DNA from: an uncultured Bacteroidaceae bacterium
GTDB taxonomy: Bacteria > Bacteroidota > Bacteroidia > Bacteroidales > Bacteroidaceae
DNA length: 46,890 nucleotides
Direction of reading: 5' to 3'
NCBI GenBank assembly: GCA_934426255.1
Contig: CAKRYD010000019.1
Location: 1-46,890 of the forward strand
Numbering within the stretch: position 1 is the stretch's first letter; the number at the start of each line of letters is the position of its first letter. A program made the translations under genes and the position numbers. Positions 33,517 to 42,023 of this stretch are shown here, in pieces. The notes below the pieces were generated by a model that saw only the letters and a list, made by a program, of their open reading frames with translations, was not told where the DNA came from and searched no databases.

Positions 33517-34767
33517 ATGAGAGGCGCCACAATCTCACCCTTTGCCAAACCTGCATACATGATGGCCAAGCCAGTAGGCTCACTATGCAATCTGGCTTGC
33601 TCATACTGCTATTATACAGAGAAATCGCACTTGTACCCACACAGCAAGAACCACATAATGAGCGAAGACTTGCTGGAGGAGTTCATTAAGCAATACATCG
33701 AGATGCAGACCTCGCCACAAGTGCTATTTACGTGGCATGGTGGAGAAGCACTGATGCGCCCATTGTCCTTTTATAAAAAAGCCATAATGTTGCAACACCG
33801 CTATGCAAACGGACGAAGAATAGACAACGCCATCCAGACCAACGGCACACTATTGACCGAAGATTGGTGCCGTTTTTTCAAGGACAACGGATGGTTGGTA
33901 GGTATTTCAATTGATGGGCCTCAGGAATTCCATGATGAATACCGCCGTTCCAAATCCGGTACACCATCATTTATGCAAGTAATGAAAGGTATACGCCTGC
34001 TCAACCATTTCGCAGTTGATTGGAATGCATTAGCAGTAATAAATGACTACAACGCCGACTATCCCTTGGATTTCTATCATTTTTTCAAAGAAATAGGTTG
34101 CCATTACATACAATTCACCCCAATTGTAGAACGTCTTCAGTCCCATAAAGACGGGCACCATTTGGCCGGGCCGTTTGAAAAGAGCGCGATGGAATTGGCC
34201 GAATTCTCAGTTCAGCCTACACAATGGGGCGAGTTTCTTTGCACTTTGTTTGACGAATGGGTAAGAAATGATGTAGGAAGTATTTTCATCCAATTGTTTG
34301 ATGCCACTTTAGCCAATTGGATGAATATATCTCCCGGCATATGTTCCATGGCTGAGACTTGCGGACATGCAGGAGTCATAGAATTCAACGGAGATGTTTA
34401 CAGTTGCGACCATTTTGTATTTCCAGAATATAAACTTGGAAATATCCGGCAAAATACATTAACAGAAATGATGTATAGTCAACGTCAATTACAATTCGGA
34501 CAAAACAAGCTCAAACTTTTACCTTCCCAATGCCGCAATTGCAAGTTTCTCTTTGCATGCCACGGAGAGTGTCCCAAAAACCGCTTTGCACTTACACCAG
34601 AAGGCGAGCCGGGATTGAATTACCTATGTAAAGGATACAAGCGCTTCTTTGAACATGCCAGTCCCTATATGGACTATATGAAACATCGGCTGATGCACGA
34701 TGAAGCACCGGCCGATGTCATGGAATGGATTCGCCAGGGAATGCCCGCTTATCAAATTACTTGTTAG
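33517..34767 (+). CDS. anaerobic sulfatase-maturating enzyme (radical SAM)
   Basis: 416 residues. This enzyme oxidises an active-site Ser or Cys of sulfatases to formylglycine using S-adenosylmethionine. The radical-SAM cluster motif is C-N-L-A-C-S-Y-C (Cys24, Cys28, Cys31), followed by Y-Y as usual in anSMEs. The C-terminal SPASM region with further cysteines (CSMAETCGHAG, YSCDHFVFPE, CRNCKFLFACHGECPKNRF) binds two auxiliary clusters. The neighbouring sulfatase has a serine-type site, the kind such maturases act on. It shares an operon with the hydrolase upstream. Its 3' end overlaps the convergent sulfatase gene by 11 bases. Confidence 0.93.
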   Translation: MRGATISPFAKPAYMMAKPVGSLCNLACSYCYYTEKSHLYPHSKNHIMSEDLLEEFIKQYIEMQTSPQVLFTWHGGEALMRPLSFYKKAIMLQHRYANGRRIDNAIQTNGTLLTEDWCRFFKDNGWLVGISIDGPQEFHDEYRRSKSGTPSFMQVMKGIRLLNHFAVDWNALAVINDYNADYPLDFYHFFKEIGCHYIQFTPIVERLQSHKDGHHLAGPFEKSAMELAEFSVQPTQWGEFLCTLFDEWVRNDVGSIFIQLFDATLANWMNISPGICSMAETCGHAGVIEFNGDVYSCDHFVFPEYKLGNIRQNTLTEMMYSQRQLQFGQNKLKLLPSQCRNCKFLFACHGECPKNRFALTPEGEPGLNYLCKGYKRFFEHASPYMDYMKHRLMHDEAPADVMEWIRQGMPAYQITC

Positions 34768-36334
34768 GATACTTTTCGCGTATCGGATCGTCATATTGGA
34801 TTTGCAGGTCATCCAATTCTTTCTTCATTTGCAGAGTTAACTTTTCCGTGCCCGGCTGGCCGTAGATATTTTTCATTTCATGTGGATCATTTTGCAAGTC
34901 ATAAAGTTCCCAATGATCGATATCATTGTAGAAATGAATCAATTTATAACGTTTGTCACGAACTCCGTAATGACGTTTCACGGCATGTTCGGCCGGATAT
35001 TCATAATAATGATAATATATCGATTTACGCCATTTCTTCGGATGCTCGCCACGTAATAGCGGAAGTAGTGAAACGCCCTGAATATCCTCTGGTATCGGGG
35101 CCCCGGCCAAATCTAAAAAGGTTGGTGCATAATCAATGTTTTGAACCATTTCAGTGATTTCACCACGCGCTTTGTAGCCTTTTGGCGGCAACATCACGAG
35201 GGGAGTACTTAAAGACTCTTCATACATAAAGCGCTTATCAAACCACCCATGTTCACCCATATAAAAACCCTGATCGGATGTGTAAACCACTAATGTGTTT
35301 TCCAAAAGTCCGCTTTGCTTCAGATAATCAAGCAGGCGTCCCACGTTGTCGTCCAAGCTTTTTACGACTTTCGCATATTCACGCATGTAACGTTGGAATT
35401 TATATTCGGCCAATTCACGGCCTTTTAAATTCCGCGAATAAAAGTCCTGCGACAGTGGGGCATAGAACTTATCCCAGGCTATTTTGTCCGCCATATCCAT
35501 ACGCCCCAGATTGTTCAAATAGACTCCAGAAAGGCCGGATTTCATACCGGGAATATACAGGTGCAAATCATATATCGGATCCATGTCCTTCAGTATGTGC
35601 ATTTCTTGAGCAGCTGCGGCAGGACGTCCCTCATAGGTGTCATAAAAAGTAGAAGGCAGAGGGAATGTGTGATCCTCATATTCATTCAGATATTTAATTT
35701 CAGACAGCCAATCACGATGGCAGGCCTTGTGATGGACAAAGAGAGCAAAAGGACGGTTCTTATTACGTTTGTGTTCCATCCAATCAATGCTCATATCCGT
35801 AATTACGTTGGTCACATAGCCATGCTCACGAACGGTTTTTCCATCCATTGTATGAAAATCCGGATTGTAATAATCACCTTGTCCCGGCAATATTTTCCAA
35901 TAATCAAAGCCTGTGGGCTTACTGATAAGATGCCATTTGCCGATTATCGCCGTTTGATATCCGGCTTTCTGTAGAAGCTTTGGCATTGTCTGCTGGCTGC
36001 CATCGAAAACGCTATGTTCGTTGTTCGTAAAACCATTCTTATGGCTATGCTTGCCTGTCAGCATGCAGGCACGGCTCGGCCCCGACAACGAGTTGGCTAC
36101 GTAGCTGTTTACGAACTTCACGCCGTCATTGGCAATACGGTCAAGATTGGGCGTTTCAACGTTTGTCCGATCATAGCAACTCATCATCTGCGCAGTATGG
36201 TCATCGGTCATGATATAGACAATATTGCAACGCTGTGCTGCTTCAGCAGCTGTTCGCGCCGTTATGGTCTGAGGCAATATTGCCATGCCCAATGTGGGCA
36301 GCAAGATGTTTGCAGGTTGTGATAATCTTTTCAT
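34757..36334 (-). CDS. serine-type sulfatase
   Basis: 525-residue predicted exported arylsulfatase-fold enzyme (S1 family) that removes sulfate esters, probably from a glycan. Metal-binding residues appear in YIMTDDH (Asp44, Asp45), and the maturation motif is S-G-P-S-R (Ser84-Arg88), with Ser84 to become formylglycine. Later motifs include GKWHL, VHHKACHRDW and YTSDQGFYMGEHGWFDKRFMYEES. A hydrophobic N-terminus suggests a signal peptide. The frame is open from 36406, but that would overlap miaB; the Met at 36334 is preferred. The convergent maturase gene next door likely activates it. Substrate is unknown. Confidence 0.88.
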   Translation of the reverse strand: MKRLSQPANILLPTLGMAILPQTITARTAAEAAQRCNIVYIMTDDHTAQMMSCYDRTNVETPNLDRIANDGVKFVNSYVANSLSGPSRACMLTGKHSHKNGFTNNEHSVFDGSQQTMPKLLQKAGYQTAIIGKWHLISKPTGFDYWKILPGQGDYYNPDFHTMDGKTVREHGYVTNVITDMSIDWMEHKRNKNRPFALFVHHKACHRDWLSEIKYLNEYEDHTFPLPSTFYDTYEGRPAAAAQEMHILKDMDPIYDLHLYIPGMKSGLSGVYLNNLGRMDMADKIAWDKFYAPLSQDFYSRNLKGRELAEYKFQRYMREYAKVVKSLDDNVGRLLDYLKQSGLLENTLVVYTSDQGFYMGEHGWFDKRFMYEESLSTPLVMLPPKGYKARGEITEMVQNIDYAPTFLDLAGAPIPEDIQGVSLLPLLRGEHPKKWRKSIYYHYYEYPAEHAVKRHYGVRDKRYKLIHFYNDIDHWELYDLQNDPHEMKNIYGQPGTEKLTLQMKKELDDLQIQYDDPIREKYPNK

Positions 36335-36396
36335 GATATTGTCATTGCTTGGGTTATCGTATATATTTAAGTCTGAGTACTTGTGTCGTATGCCAG

Positions 36397-37716
36397 TTAT
36401 ATGCAAATTCCCTTCAATGTAGCAGAGGAAGATTCGGTGATTCTTACCCGAACCGTTTCACCGGCATGGCGCTGCCCCTTGTCGAATACAACCACCTTAT
36501 TTTGCCCTGTCCGTCCGTACAGTTGCTCAGCCGAACGTTTGCTGCGGCCTTCCACGAGCACTTCAAATGTTTTCCCTATATCTTTATTATTGCTTTCTAC
36601 ACTCAACCGGTTTTGCAATGCTATCATTTCTTCCAGGCGTCTCACTTTTGTTTCTTCGGGCACGTCGTCTGCAAAATGGCGGGCTGCATACGTTCCCGGC
36701 CGTTGGCTATACTTAAACAAAAATGCCGAATCGAAAGCACAGGCACGCATGAGCGACAGCGATTGAAGATGGTCTTCTTCGGTTTCACCACAATATCCGC
36801 AAAACATATCGGTGCTTAAGCCGCAGTCGGGAATAATGCGTCTGATGGCAGCCACCCTGTCAAGATACCATTCACGAGTATATTTTCTATTCATTGTTTT
36901 CAGGATGGCATTACTGCCGCTTTGCACGGGCAGATGAATATGGTGGCACACATTCGGCATTTCGGCTATGGCATAAAGTGTTTCATCGCTCATATCCTTT
37001 GGGTGGGATGTCGTGAAACGAATACGCATTGTCGGAACGGCAGCAGCAACAATGCGCAACAGCTCGGGGAAACCCACCACCCTTTCACCTTGTACCCAAC
37101 GGTAAGAATTAACATTCTGTCCGAGCAGCGTAATCTCTTTATAGTTTTTTCCCTCCAAATCGCGAACCTCGTTTAAAATACTTTCAACATCGCGACTGCG
37201 TTCGCGACCGCGCGTATAAGGAACTATGCAGTAATGACAGAAATTGTTACACCCTCTTGTTATGCTTACAAAACCGGAAATGCGATTGCCACAAATTCGA
37301 CTGGGCACTATATCCTTGTAAGTTTCCGTGAGCGAAAGTTCCACATCCATGGCTTTTTCACCATTTTCAGCCTGCGCCACAAGATCGGGCAAACGTAGAT
37401 AGGCATCAGGACCTGCAACGACATCTACATGATGGTGCTCCAACAGGTTTTCTTTGGTTCGTTCTGCCATACATCCCAACACACCTATAATAAACTTGTG
37501 ACCTTTTGCCCGCTCAGCATGAAGTGCGTTAAGGCGATTGATAATTTTCTGTTCCGCATTATCTCTGACCGAACATGTATTAAGAAATATGGCATCAGCC
37601 TCCGATTCTTGTTCGCAAATATCATAACCGGCCATCTTCATGACGCTTGCCACGGTTTCGCTATCGGCCACATTCATCTGACAACCATATGTCTCTATGT
37701 AAAGTTTCTTCATCAA
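36397..37716 (-). CDS. miaB: tRNA-2-methylthio-N6-isopentenyladenosine37 synthase
   Basis: Radical-SAM methylthiotransferase that adds a methylthio group to i6A37 in tRNAs reading codons that begin with U. The 439 residues show the N-terminal UPF0004 domain with cluster ligands Cys12, Cys48 and Cys82. The radical-SAM motif CNNFCHYC follows (Cys156, Cys160, Cys163), and a C-terminal TRAM domain (about 375-435, FEVLVEGRSKRSAEQLYGRTGQNKVVVF). Length is normal. A second Met after the first is an equally possible start. It is divergent from the HAD-hotdog gene. Confidence 0.95.
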   Translation of the reverse strand: MMKKLYIETYGCQMNVADSETVASVMKMAGYDICEQESEADAIFLNTCSVRDNAEQKIINRLNALHAERAKGHKFIIGVLGCMAERTKENLLEHHHVDVVAGPDAYLRLPDLVAQAENGEKAMDVELSLTETYKDIVPSRICGNRISGFVSITRGCNNFCHYCIVPYTRGRERSRDVESILNEVRDLEGKNYKEITLLGQNVNSYRWVQGERVVGFPELLRIVAAAVPTMRIRFTTSHPKDMSDETLYAIAEMPNVCHHIHLPVQSGSNAILKTMNRKYTREWYLDRVAAIRRIIPDCGLSTDMFCGYCGETEEDHLQSLSLMRACAFDSAFLFKYSQRPGTYAARHFADDVPEETKVRRLEEMIALQNRLSVESNNKDIGKTFEVLVEGRSKRSAEQLYGRTGQNKVVVFDKGQRHAGETVRVRITESSSATLKGICI

Positions 37717-37746
37717 TGATAATTACCTGTAGATTTCTTCTTCATG

Positions 37747-37754
37747 CAAAGATA
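37747..37754 (-). promoter_or_regulatory. -7 promoter box of miaB
   Basis: TATCTTTG on the minus strand matches TAnnTTTG, about 30 bases before the ATG at 37716. No -33 element at the usual distance. Confidence 0.5.
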
Positions 37755-37864
37755 ATACTTTATTCTGGTCATTTTATCCTACAAGTGTGTTTTTCATGGA
37801 CGATTGCAGGCTTGTTCCAAAAAGAAAACGTAACTTTCAGCCGAAATCGCAAAACACATATTCT

Positions 37865-39097
37865 ATGGATTATAAACTATTGGTGCTCGATATAGACGGC
37901 ACGCTTCTCAATTCCAAACACGAAATTTCGCGTCGCACACTTTCTACCCTTCTGAAAGTCCAGCAGATGGGAATTCGCATCGTTTTGGCTTCGGGACGCC
38001 CGCCACACGGGCTAATAAATATTGTGAAACAGCTTGAAATGCCGCTTTACGGCGGATATGTCATTGCCTACAATGGTAGCCAAATCATTGATGCCGCTTC
38101 GGGCGAAGTGATGTATGAACGCAAAGTCAATGCTGAAGTTGTTCCGTATCTGGAGAAGAAAGCTATAAAAAACAACTTTCCCATTTTTACTTATACGGAA
38201 AACCGTATCATCACCGACACGCCCGACAATGAACATATCCGTGAAGAAGCTGCGCTCAATGATATGGAAATCGTCTACGAACCAGATTTTTCAATCGCAT
38301 TGGATTTCTGCCCTTACAAGATAGTTTTGGTAAGTGATGACGAGCCGGCACTTTCGGCTCTTAACCAACTTTGGAAACGCAAGTTGAACGGTACGGTCGA
38401 ATCGCACCGCTCTGAAGACTATTTCTTAGAGATTCTTCCTTATGGGGTCGACAAAAGCGGAGCCTTGAGCGTGTTGCTGGAACACTTGCAATTGGACGTA
38501 AACCAGGTGGTAGCTTTCGGTGACGGTGTGCGCGATGTTGGAATTTTACAGATGTGCGGTTTGGGTGTCGCCATGGGAAACGCGCGCAAATCCGTACAGG
38601 CCTGCGCAGACCGGACTACAGCCTCATGCGACGAGGACGGTGTGGCACAAGCATTGGAAGCAATGATTATTTCCAAATTAAAACAATCAGCCATACCTCT
38701 TGACGAACTAAACCGCCAGGCCGCACCTACATTAATGGGAGCCTTGGGCATTTGCTATACCTATGCGTCGCCCACAAGAATCGAGGCCACAATGCCGGTC
38801 AACCATCATACGCGTCAGCCTTTCGGCATACTTCACGGAGGTGCCGCCCTGGCCTTGGCCGAGACTGTTGCCGGACTTGGATCAATGGTTGTGGCAAAAC
38901 CCGATGAAGTTGTCGTTGGCATGCAGGTCAGCGGAAACCATGTAGCTTCGGCTCACGAAGGCGATACGGTCCGTGCCGTTGCTACCATTGTACATGCCGG
39001 ACGAAGCAGTCATGTATGGAATGTCGATATATGCACTTCGACAGGAAAATTGGTAAGCACCGTCCGCGTAGTCAACAGTGTAATGAAGAAGAAATAA
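37865..39097 (+). CDS. HAD phosphatase-hotdog thioesterase fusion (menaquinone pathway)
   Basis: 410 residues in two enzymes. Residues 1-260 are a Cof-type (IIB) HAD phosphatase: LDIDGTLL with Asp9 and Asp11, LASGRPP, and VAFGDGVRD near the end. Residues of about 285-405 are a hotdog-fold thioesterase with the PaaI/MenI motif FGILHGGAALALAE. The same fusion is described in Bacteroides fragilis BF1314 and Porphyromonas gingivalis PG1653, where the hotdog part hydrolyses DHNA-CoA in menaquinone synthesis; the same role is inferred here. No other men genes are in the window. The frame extends 26 codons upstream, but the inner Met starts directly at the HAD domain. Confidence 0.9.
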   Translation: MDYKLLVLDIDGTLLNSKHEISRRTLSTLLKVQQMGIRIVLASGRPPHGLINIVKQLEMPLYGGYVIAYNGSQIIDAASGEVMYERKVNAEVVPYLEKKAIKNNFPIFTYTENRIITDTPDNEHIREEAALNDMEIVYEPDFSIALDFCPYKIVLVSDDEPALSALNQLWKRKLNGTVESHRSEDYFLEILPYGVDKSGALSVLLEHLQLDVNQVVAFGDGVRDVGILQMCGLGVAMGNARKSVQACADRTTASCDEDGVAQALEAMIISKLKQSAIPLDELNRQAAPTLMGALGICYTYASPTRIEATMPVNHHTRQPFGILHGGAALALAETVAGLGSMVVAKPDEVVVGMQVSGNHVASAHEGDTVRAVATIVHAGRSSHVWNVDICTSTGKLVSTVRVVNSVMKKK

Positions 39098-39221
39098 AGT
39101 GACCATATGGTTTCTATCAAGATACAAGAAGATTTAGAGGGGAGCAAATTGAAACCGGTGTGCTGCGATTTTGAACGACAAGGCGGCCAATAGGCTCTGG
39201 CACACGGCACAATTATATAAG

Positions 39222-39278
39222 CAACAAGGCGAAGCCCACTTTCAACGGTTGACATTGGAAGTGGGCTTCGCCTTGTTG
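39222..39278. terminator. long-stem hairpin between convergent genes
   Basis: A perfect 20 bp stem (39222-39241 with 39259-39278) with a 17-base loop, GC-rich in its centre, lying between the stop of the HAD-hotdog gene and the stop of the GH5-like gene. T-runs are weak on both strands. A bidirectional terminator is the simplest reading. Confidence 0.7.
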
Positions 39279-39302
39279 AGTGCCTATGGAGTCTAATCCA
39301 TC

Positions 39303-40805
39303 TTAGCGGTTGTTTCCTCGTGAGAAACCGCCTCCGCCCTTACGCTCGGAGTGCTTCTGCGTTCCGGCCGATGCTGCGGGCTTACCGGATTTTGGAGTAA
39401 TCTTACCGGCCGAAGGCGGTTGTTTGCCAACAGAACCGGAACGGCTGTTTGCCGACTGCACGGACTGCGGCCGGGAAGGCTGCGTTGCAGGGCGGTTCGG
39501 TAGACCGGAACGAGAGAAGTCCTTTCGGACTGATCTGTCGCTGTTTTTATAATTGTCGCGGCCGGCATTTATATTCCTGTCGGGCATCTGCGAATAACGT
39601 TCATTGTTTCCTGTACGCCCATTGCCACCGAAGCGGATGCCGCCACCTCGTTCGGAACGCTCGCCATAAGGTTTCTCTATACGGAAGCCGTTCACGTTAT
39701 GAGCAGGTCGATTGTCGCGGCGGCCATCGCGTATGCCTGCAGGACGCATTGACGAACCGGGAGCACCATCAAAGCGTTTTCCGCCAATGCTGAACCCATT
39801 ACGGGGAGAAGGTGGAGCAACGGGCGCTCCACGATGTGCAAAGTCTCCGTGAGGAAAGAAGTGACGCATGGGACGGTGGGCAGCCTCGTTCCATGCCCGA
39901 GTACGATAATTATAAAAATGATGGACATCGCGCACGGCATAGGGCAGACCGGCTCGCAATAACGCCGTGCAGAGGAATTCGGTAAGAGACTCGGGGGCGA
40001 CCGCATAGTTTCTTCCGACATAAAGACCCGGCGACCAACCACCGACCCACGTATAAATGCCTGTTCGACGTTGCCATGCCAATGCGGTCTCAATACGCGC
40101 ATTCAACCAACGTTGTTCGTAGGCACGTCGCGTATTCCAACGATTCCAAAAAGCACGATAATTGTTGCGGGAAAGGAAATGCCATTCGGCCATCAGATAG
40201 CCATTGGCACGCGACGGGATGCGAAGATATTGCAGATACATGGGATCGCTGTTGCAGGCGGGAGCTATAAACACAATGCGATAAGGGTTGCTGATGCGGA
40301 TGGCCGAAACGCAATCGTCATAAAAGCCATTAAGCTCATCATACGTGGCAAACATTGTACTGGTGGGTTCAAGAAGAATCTCGAACGACAGTCGTGCTGT
40401 ATAGCCGCGGTAATGTTCAGCCATATTGCGCCACCAGTGCGCAACACGCGCTCTGCGAGAGGGCGTGAACCTGCCTGAAAAGTCAGGTTGATAGGCAATA
40501 ATAGGCGTAATGCCGTTGCGAACACAAAGGTCTACCTGTCGGTCAAGAAGCATCAAGTCGTCAGGCGACATGTATTCCTTGGAAAGCGCGATGCGCACAT
40601 GCTGTATACCGGCCTCACGGAAGTCTGAAACGGCATTTTCCCAGTCTTGCGAAGCATATTCGTTGGCATCTGTCCACCAATCGACGTCAATGCCGCTACC
40701 CAGCATTTGCTGATAGCGTGCAGGCTCTATCCTATCAGCCTTGGCAGAAATCGTCCCGACCAAAAGCAGGAAGAACAAAGTGTAGATGTAATGCAACTTT
40801 TTCAT
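39303..40805 (-). CDS. secreted GH5-like protein with basic disordered tail, probably catalytically inactive
   Basis: 500 residues. A signal peptide (MKKLHYIYTLFFLLLVGTISAKA) precedes a barrel of the GH5 cellulase type (about 30-300), with HVRIAL, ARLSFEILLEPTS and the substrate-binding EWHF. Glu146 takes the acid/base position, but the preceding Asn of the usual N-E-P is Leu. Where the nucleophile Glu is expected (usually in a GEFG-like strand end) the sequence reads TWVGGWSPG, without Glu. Residues of about 310-500 are a low-complexity tail rich in Arg, Gly, Ser, Asn and Pro with net positive charge, ending GGGGFSRGNNR. A carbohydrate-binding or surface role is more likely than hydrolysis; this is inference. 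The Met at 40835 is less likely than that at 40805. Confidence 0.75.
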   Translation of the reverse strand: MKKLHYIYTLFFLLLVGTISAKADRIEPARYQQMLGSGIDVDWWTDANEYASQDWENAVSDFREAGIQHVRIALSKEYMSPDDLMLLDRQVDLCVRNGITPIIAYQPDFSGRFTPSRRARVAHWWRNMAEHYRGYTARLSFEILLEPTSTMFATYDELNGFYDDCVSAIRISNPYRIVFIAPACNSDPMYLQYLRIPSRANGYLMAEWHFLSRNNYRAFWNRWNTRRAYEQRWLNARIETALAWQRRTGIYTWVGGWSPGLYVGRNYAVAPESLTEFLCTALLRAGLPYAVRDVHHFYNYRTRAWNEAAHRPMRHFFPHGDFAHRGAPVAPPSPRNGFSIGGKRFDGAPGSSMRPAGIRDGRRDNRPAHNVNGFRIEKPYGERSERGGGIRFGGNGRTGNNERYSQMPDRNINAGRDNYKNSDRSVRKDFSRSGLPNRPATQPSRPQSVQSANSRSGSVGKQPPSAGKITPKSGKPAASAGTQKHSERKGGGGFSRGNNR

Positions 40806-40918
40806 GGCTCTGTATTTTTGTTTCTTATAAGACATCCTGGCATTAAAAAAGTTTCATTGCTGTGGAATTATTGACCAATAATACGGACATAATGAGCCAA
40901 TTTCATAGCCTGCGCACA

Positions 40919-42019
40919 TCAATCTCCCTCAGCCTTGACTTCTTGAATCGCTTGTGCTAAAGCATGAATGTATCCCTTGTGGAACTTCAAATCTGGCTCC
41001 ATGTAATTACCTTCTCCCCACTCATTCCAAGATTTTAAAAACACAAGCTGGTTATTTTTGCGCTTGACCATACGTAGGACTTCTTTTGCATATCGTTTGA
41101 AAAGCTCTGGCGTCGATCCCGTGAAGATGGCCGCCCGGTTCTTGCTGCGTGGAGAATGATCCCAATTGGGAATCAGCGAAGGGAAAAAGTTCTCTTTCGA
41201 GTCTTCTTGCTCATTGATAAAATGCCTGACGGCATATTTGTAGGGGATTGCAACCCTCACATGCTTTAATTTCGATGAAATACGTATAAGGATCTTTTGA
41301 AACAGACTGCAATCAAGATACGCATTGCCCCAACGCTCTGTACAAAAATTGTTAAAGCCTTTTTGCTTGTAAACAGATGTATTTTTTCCTCCCATGATAA
41401 TTGCAACAAAAAATATGTCGGCAATTCCGGCTTCCTTTGCCAATTTGTTCCAACAGGGAATGAAATCAGACGGAAGAAGATCCGGGCTGTGTATGATGAA
41501 CAGTGGTCGTTTATCTTTTCCTATAGTAATGTATCTGGAGTCCTTGAATGCTTTCAATGCATAAGAGAAATGCATCTCATAATCTTTCTCACCAAAATAG
41601 GATTGCTCCATTAGGAGCTTGTCTTTCGTTGCATCTTTATCCCAAAGCTTGGCTTTCCAAGATTCATTGGCCCAGCCTAAACAAAAAGGGAAGTCAGGTT
41701 TTTTTGTTGCAATTACTTCATCGATGATTTCATTCATCAGTTGCTTGCCGTTGCCAAACCAATAGTGCCAATAACAAAAGCCATAAACGCCAGCTTCCTT
41801 AGCAAGAGCAGCCTGTTGTTCTCTGACTTGAGGCAAACGTAAATCATAATAACCCAAATCTGCAGGAACTTTGGGCTGATAATGGCCTTTGAAAAGAGGT
41901 TTGGCTCGCCCTACATTTGTCCACTCAGTAAAGCCTTCCCCCCACCATTCGTTGTTTTCTTTGAAAGGATGATATTGCGGAAGATAAAATGCAACGATTT
42001 TGGGATCGAATGCGCTCAT
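40919..42019 (-). CDS. WbsX-like (GH99-like) protein
   Basis: 366 residues with the WbsX pattern: KIVAFYLPQYHPFKENNEWWGEGFTEWTNVGRAKPLFKGHYQPKVPADLGYYDLRLPQVREQQAALAKEAGVYGFCYWHYWF, then LGWANESWKAKLWD and a final KSWNEWGEGNYMEPDLKFH. Such proteins resemble endo-acting GH99 enzymes and are usually found in O-antigen or capsule gene clusters, where their reaction is not settled. No signal peptide is seen, so it is cytoplasmic. No glycosyltransferase cluster surrounds it; instead it lies 4 bases after the SPFH gene. The frame extends 29 codons upstream into that gene; the inner Met is clearly right. Confidence 0.85.
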   Translation of the reverse strand: MSAFDPKIVAFYLPQYHPFKENNEWWGEGFTEWTNVGRAKPLFKGHYQPKVPADLGYYDLRLPQVREQQAALAKEAGVYGFCYWHYWFGNGKQLMNEIIDEVIATKKPDFPFCLGWANESWKAKLWDKDATKDKLLMEQSYFGEKDYEMHFSYALKAFKDSRYITIGKDKRPLFIIHSPDLLPSDFIPCWNKLAKEAGIADIFFVAIIMGGKNTSVYKQKGFNNFCTERWGNAYLDCSLFQKILIRISSKLKHVRVAIPYKYAVRHFINEQEDSKENFFPSLIPNWDHSPRSKNRAAIFTGSTPELFKRYAKEVLRMVKRKNNQLVFLKSWNEWGEGNYMEPDLKFHKGYIHALAQAIQEVKAEGD

Positions 42020-42023
42020 AAAA

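Noticed and set aside
36335..36406. A longer sulfatase start (Met at 36406)
   Set aside because: It would overlap the end of miaB and place 24 polar residues before the export signal.
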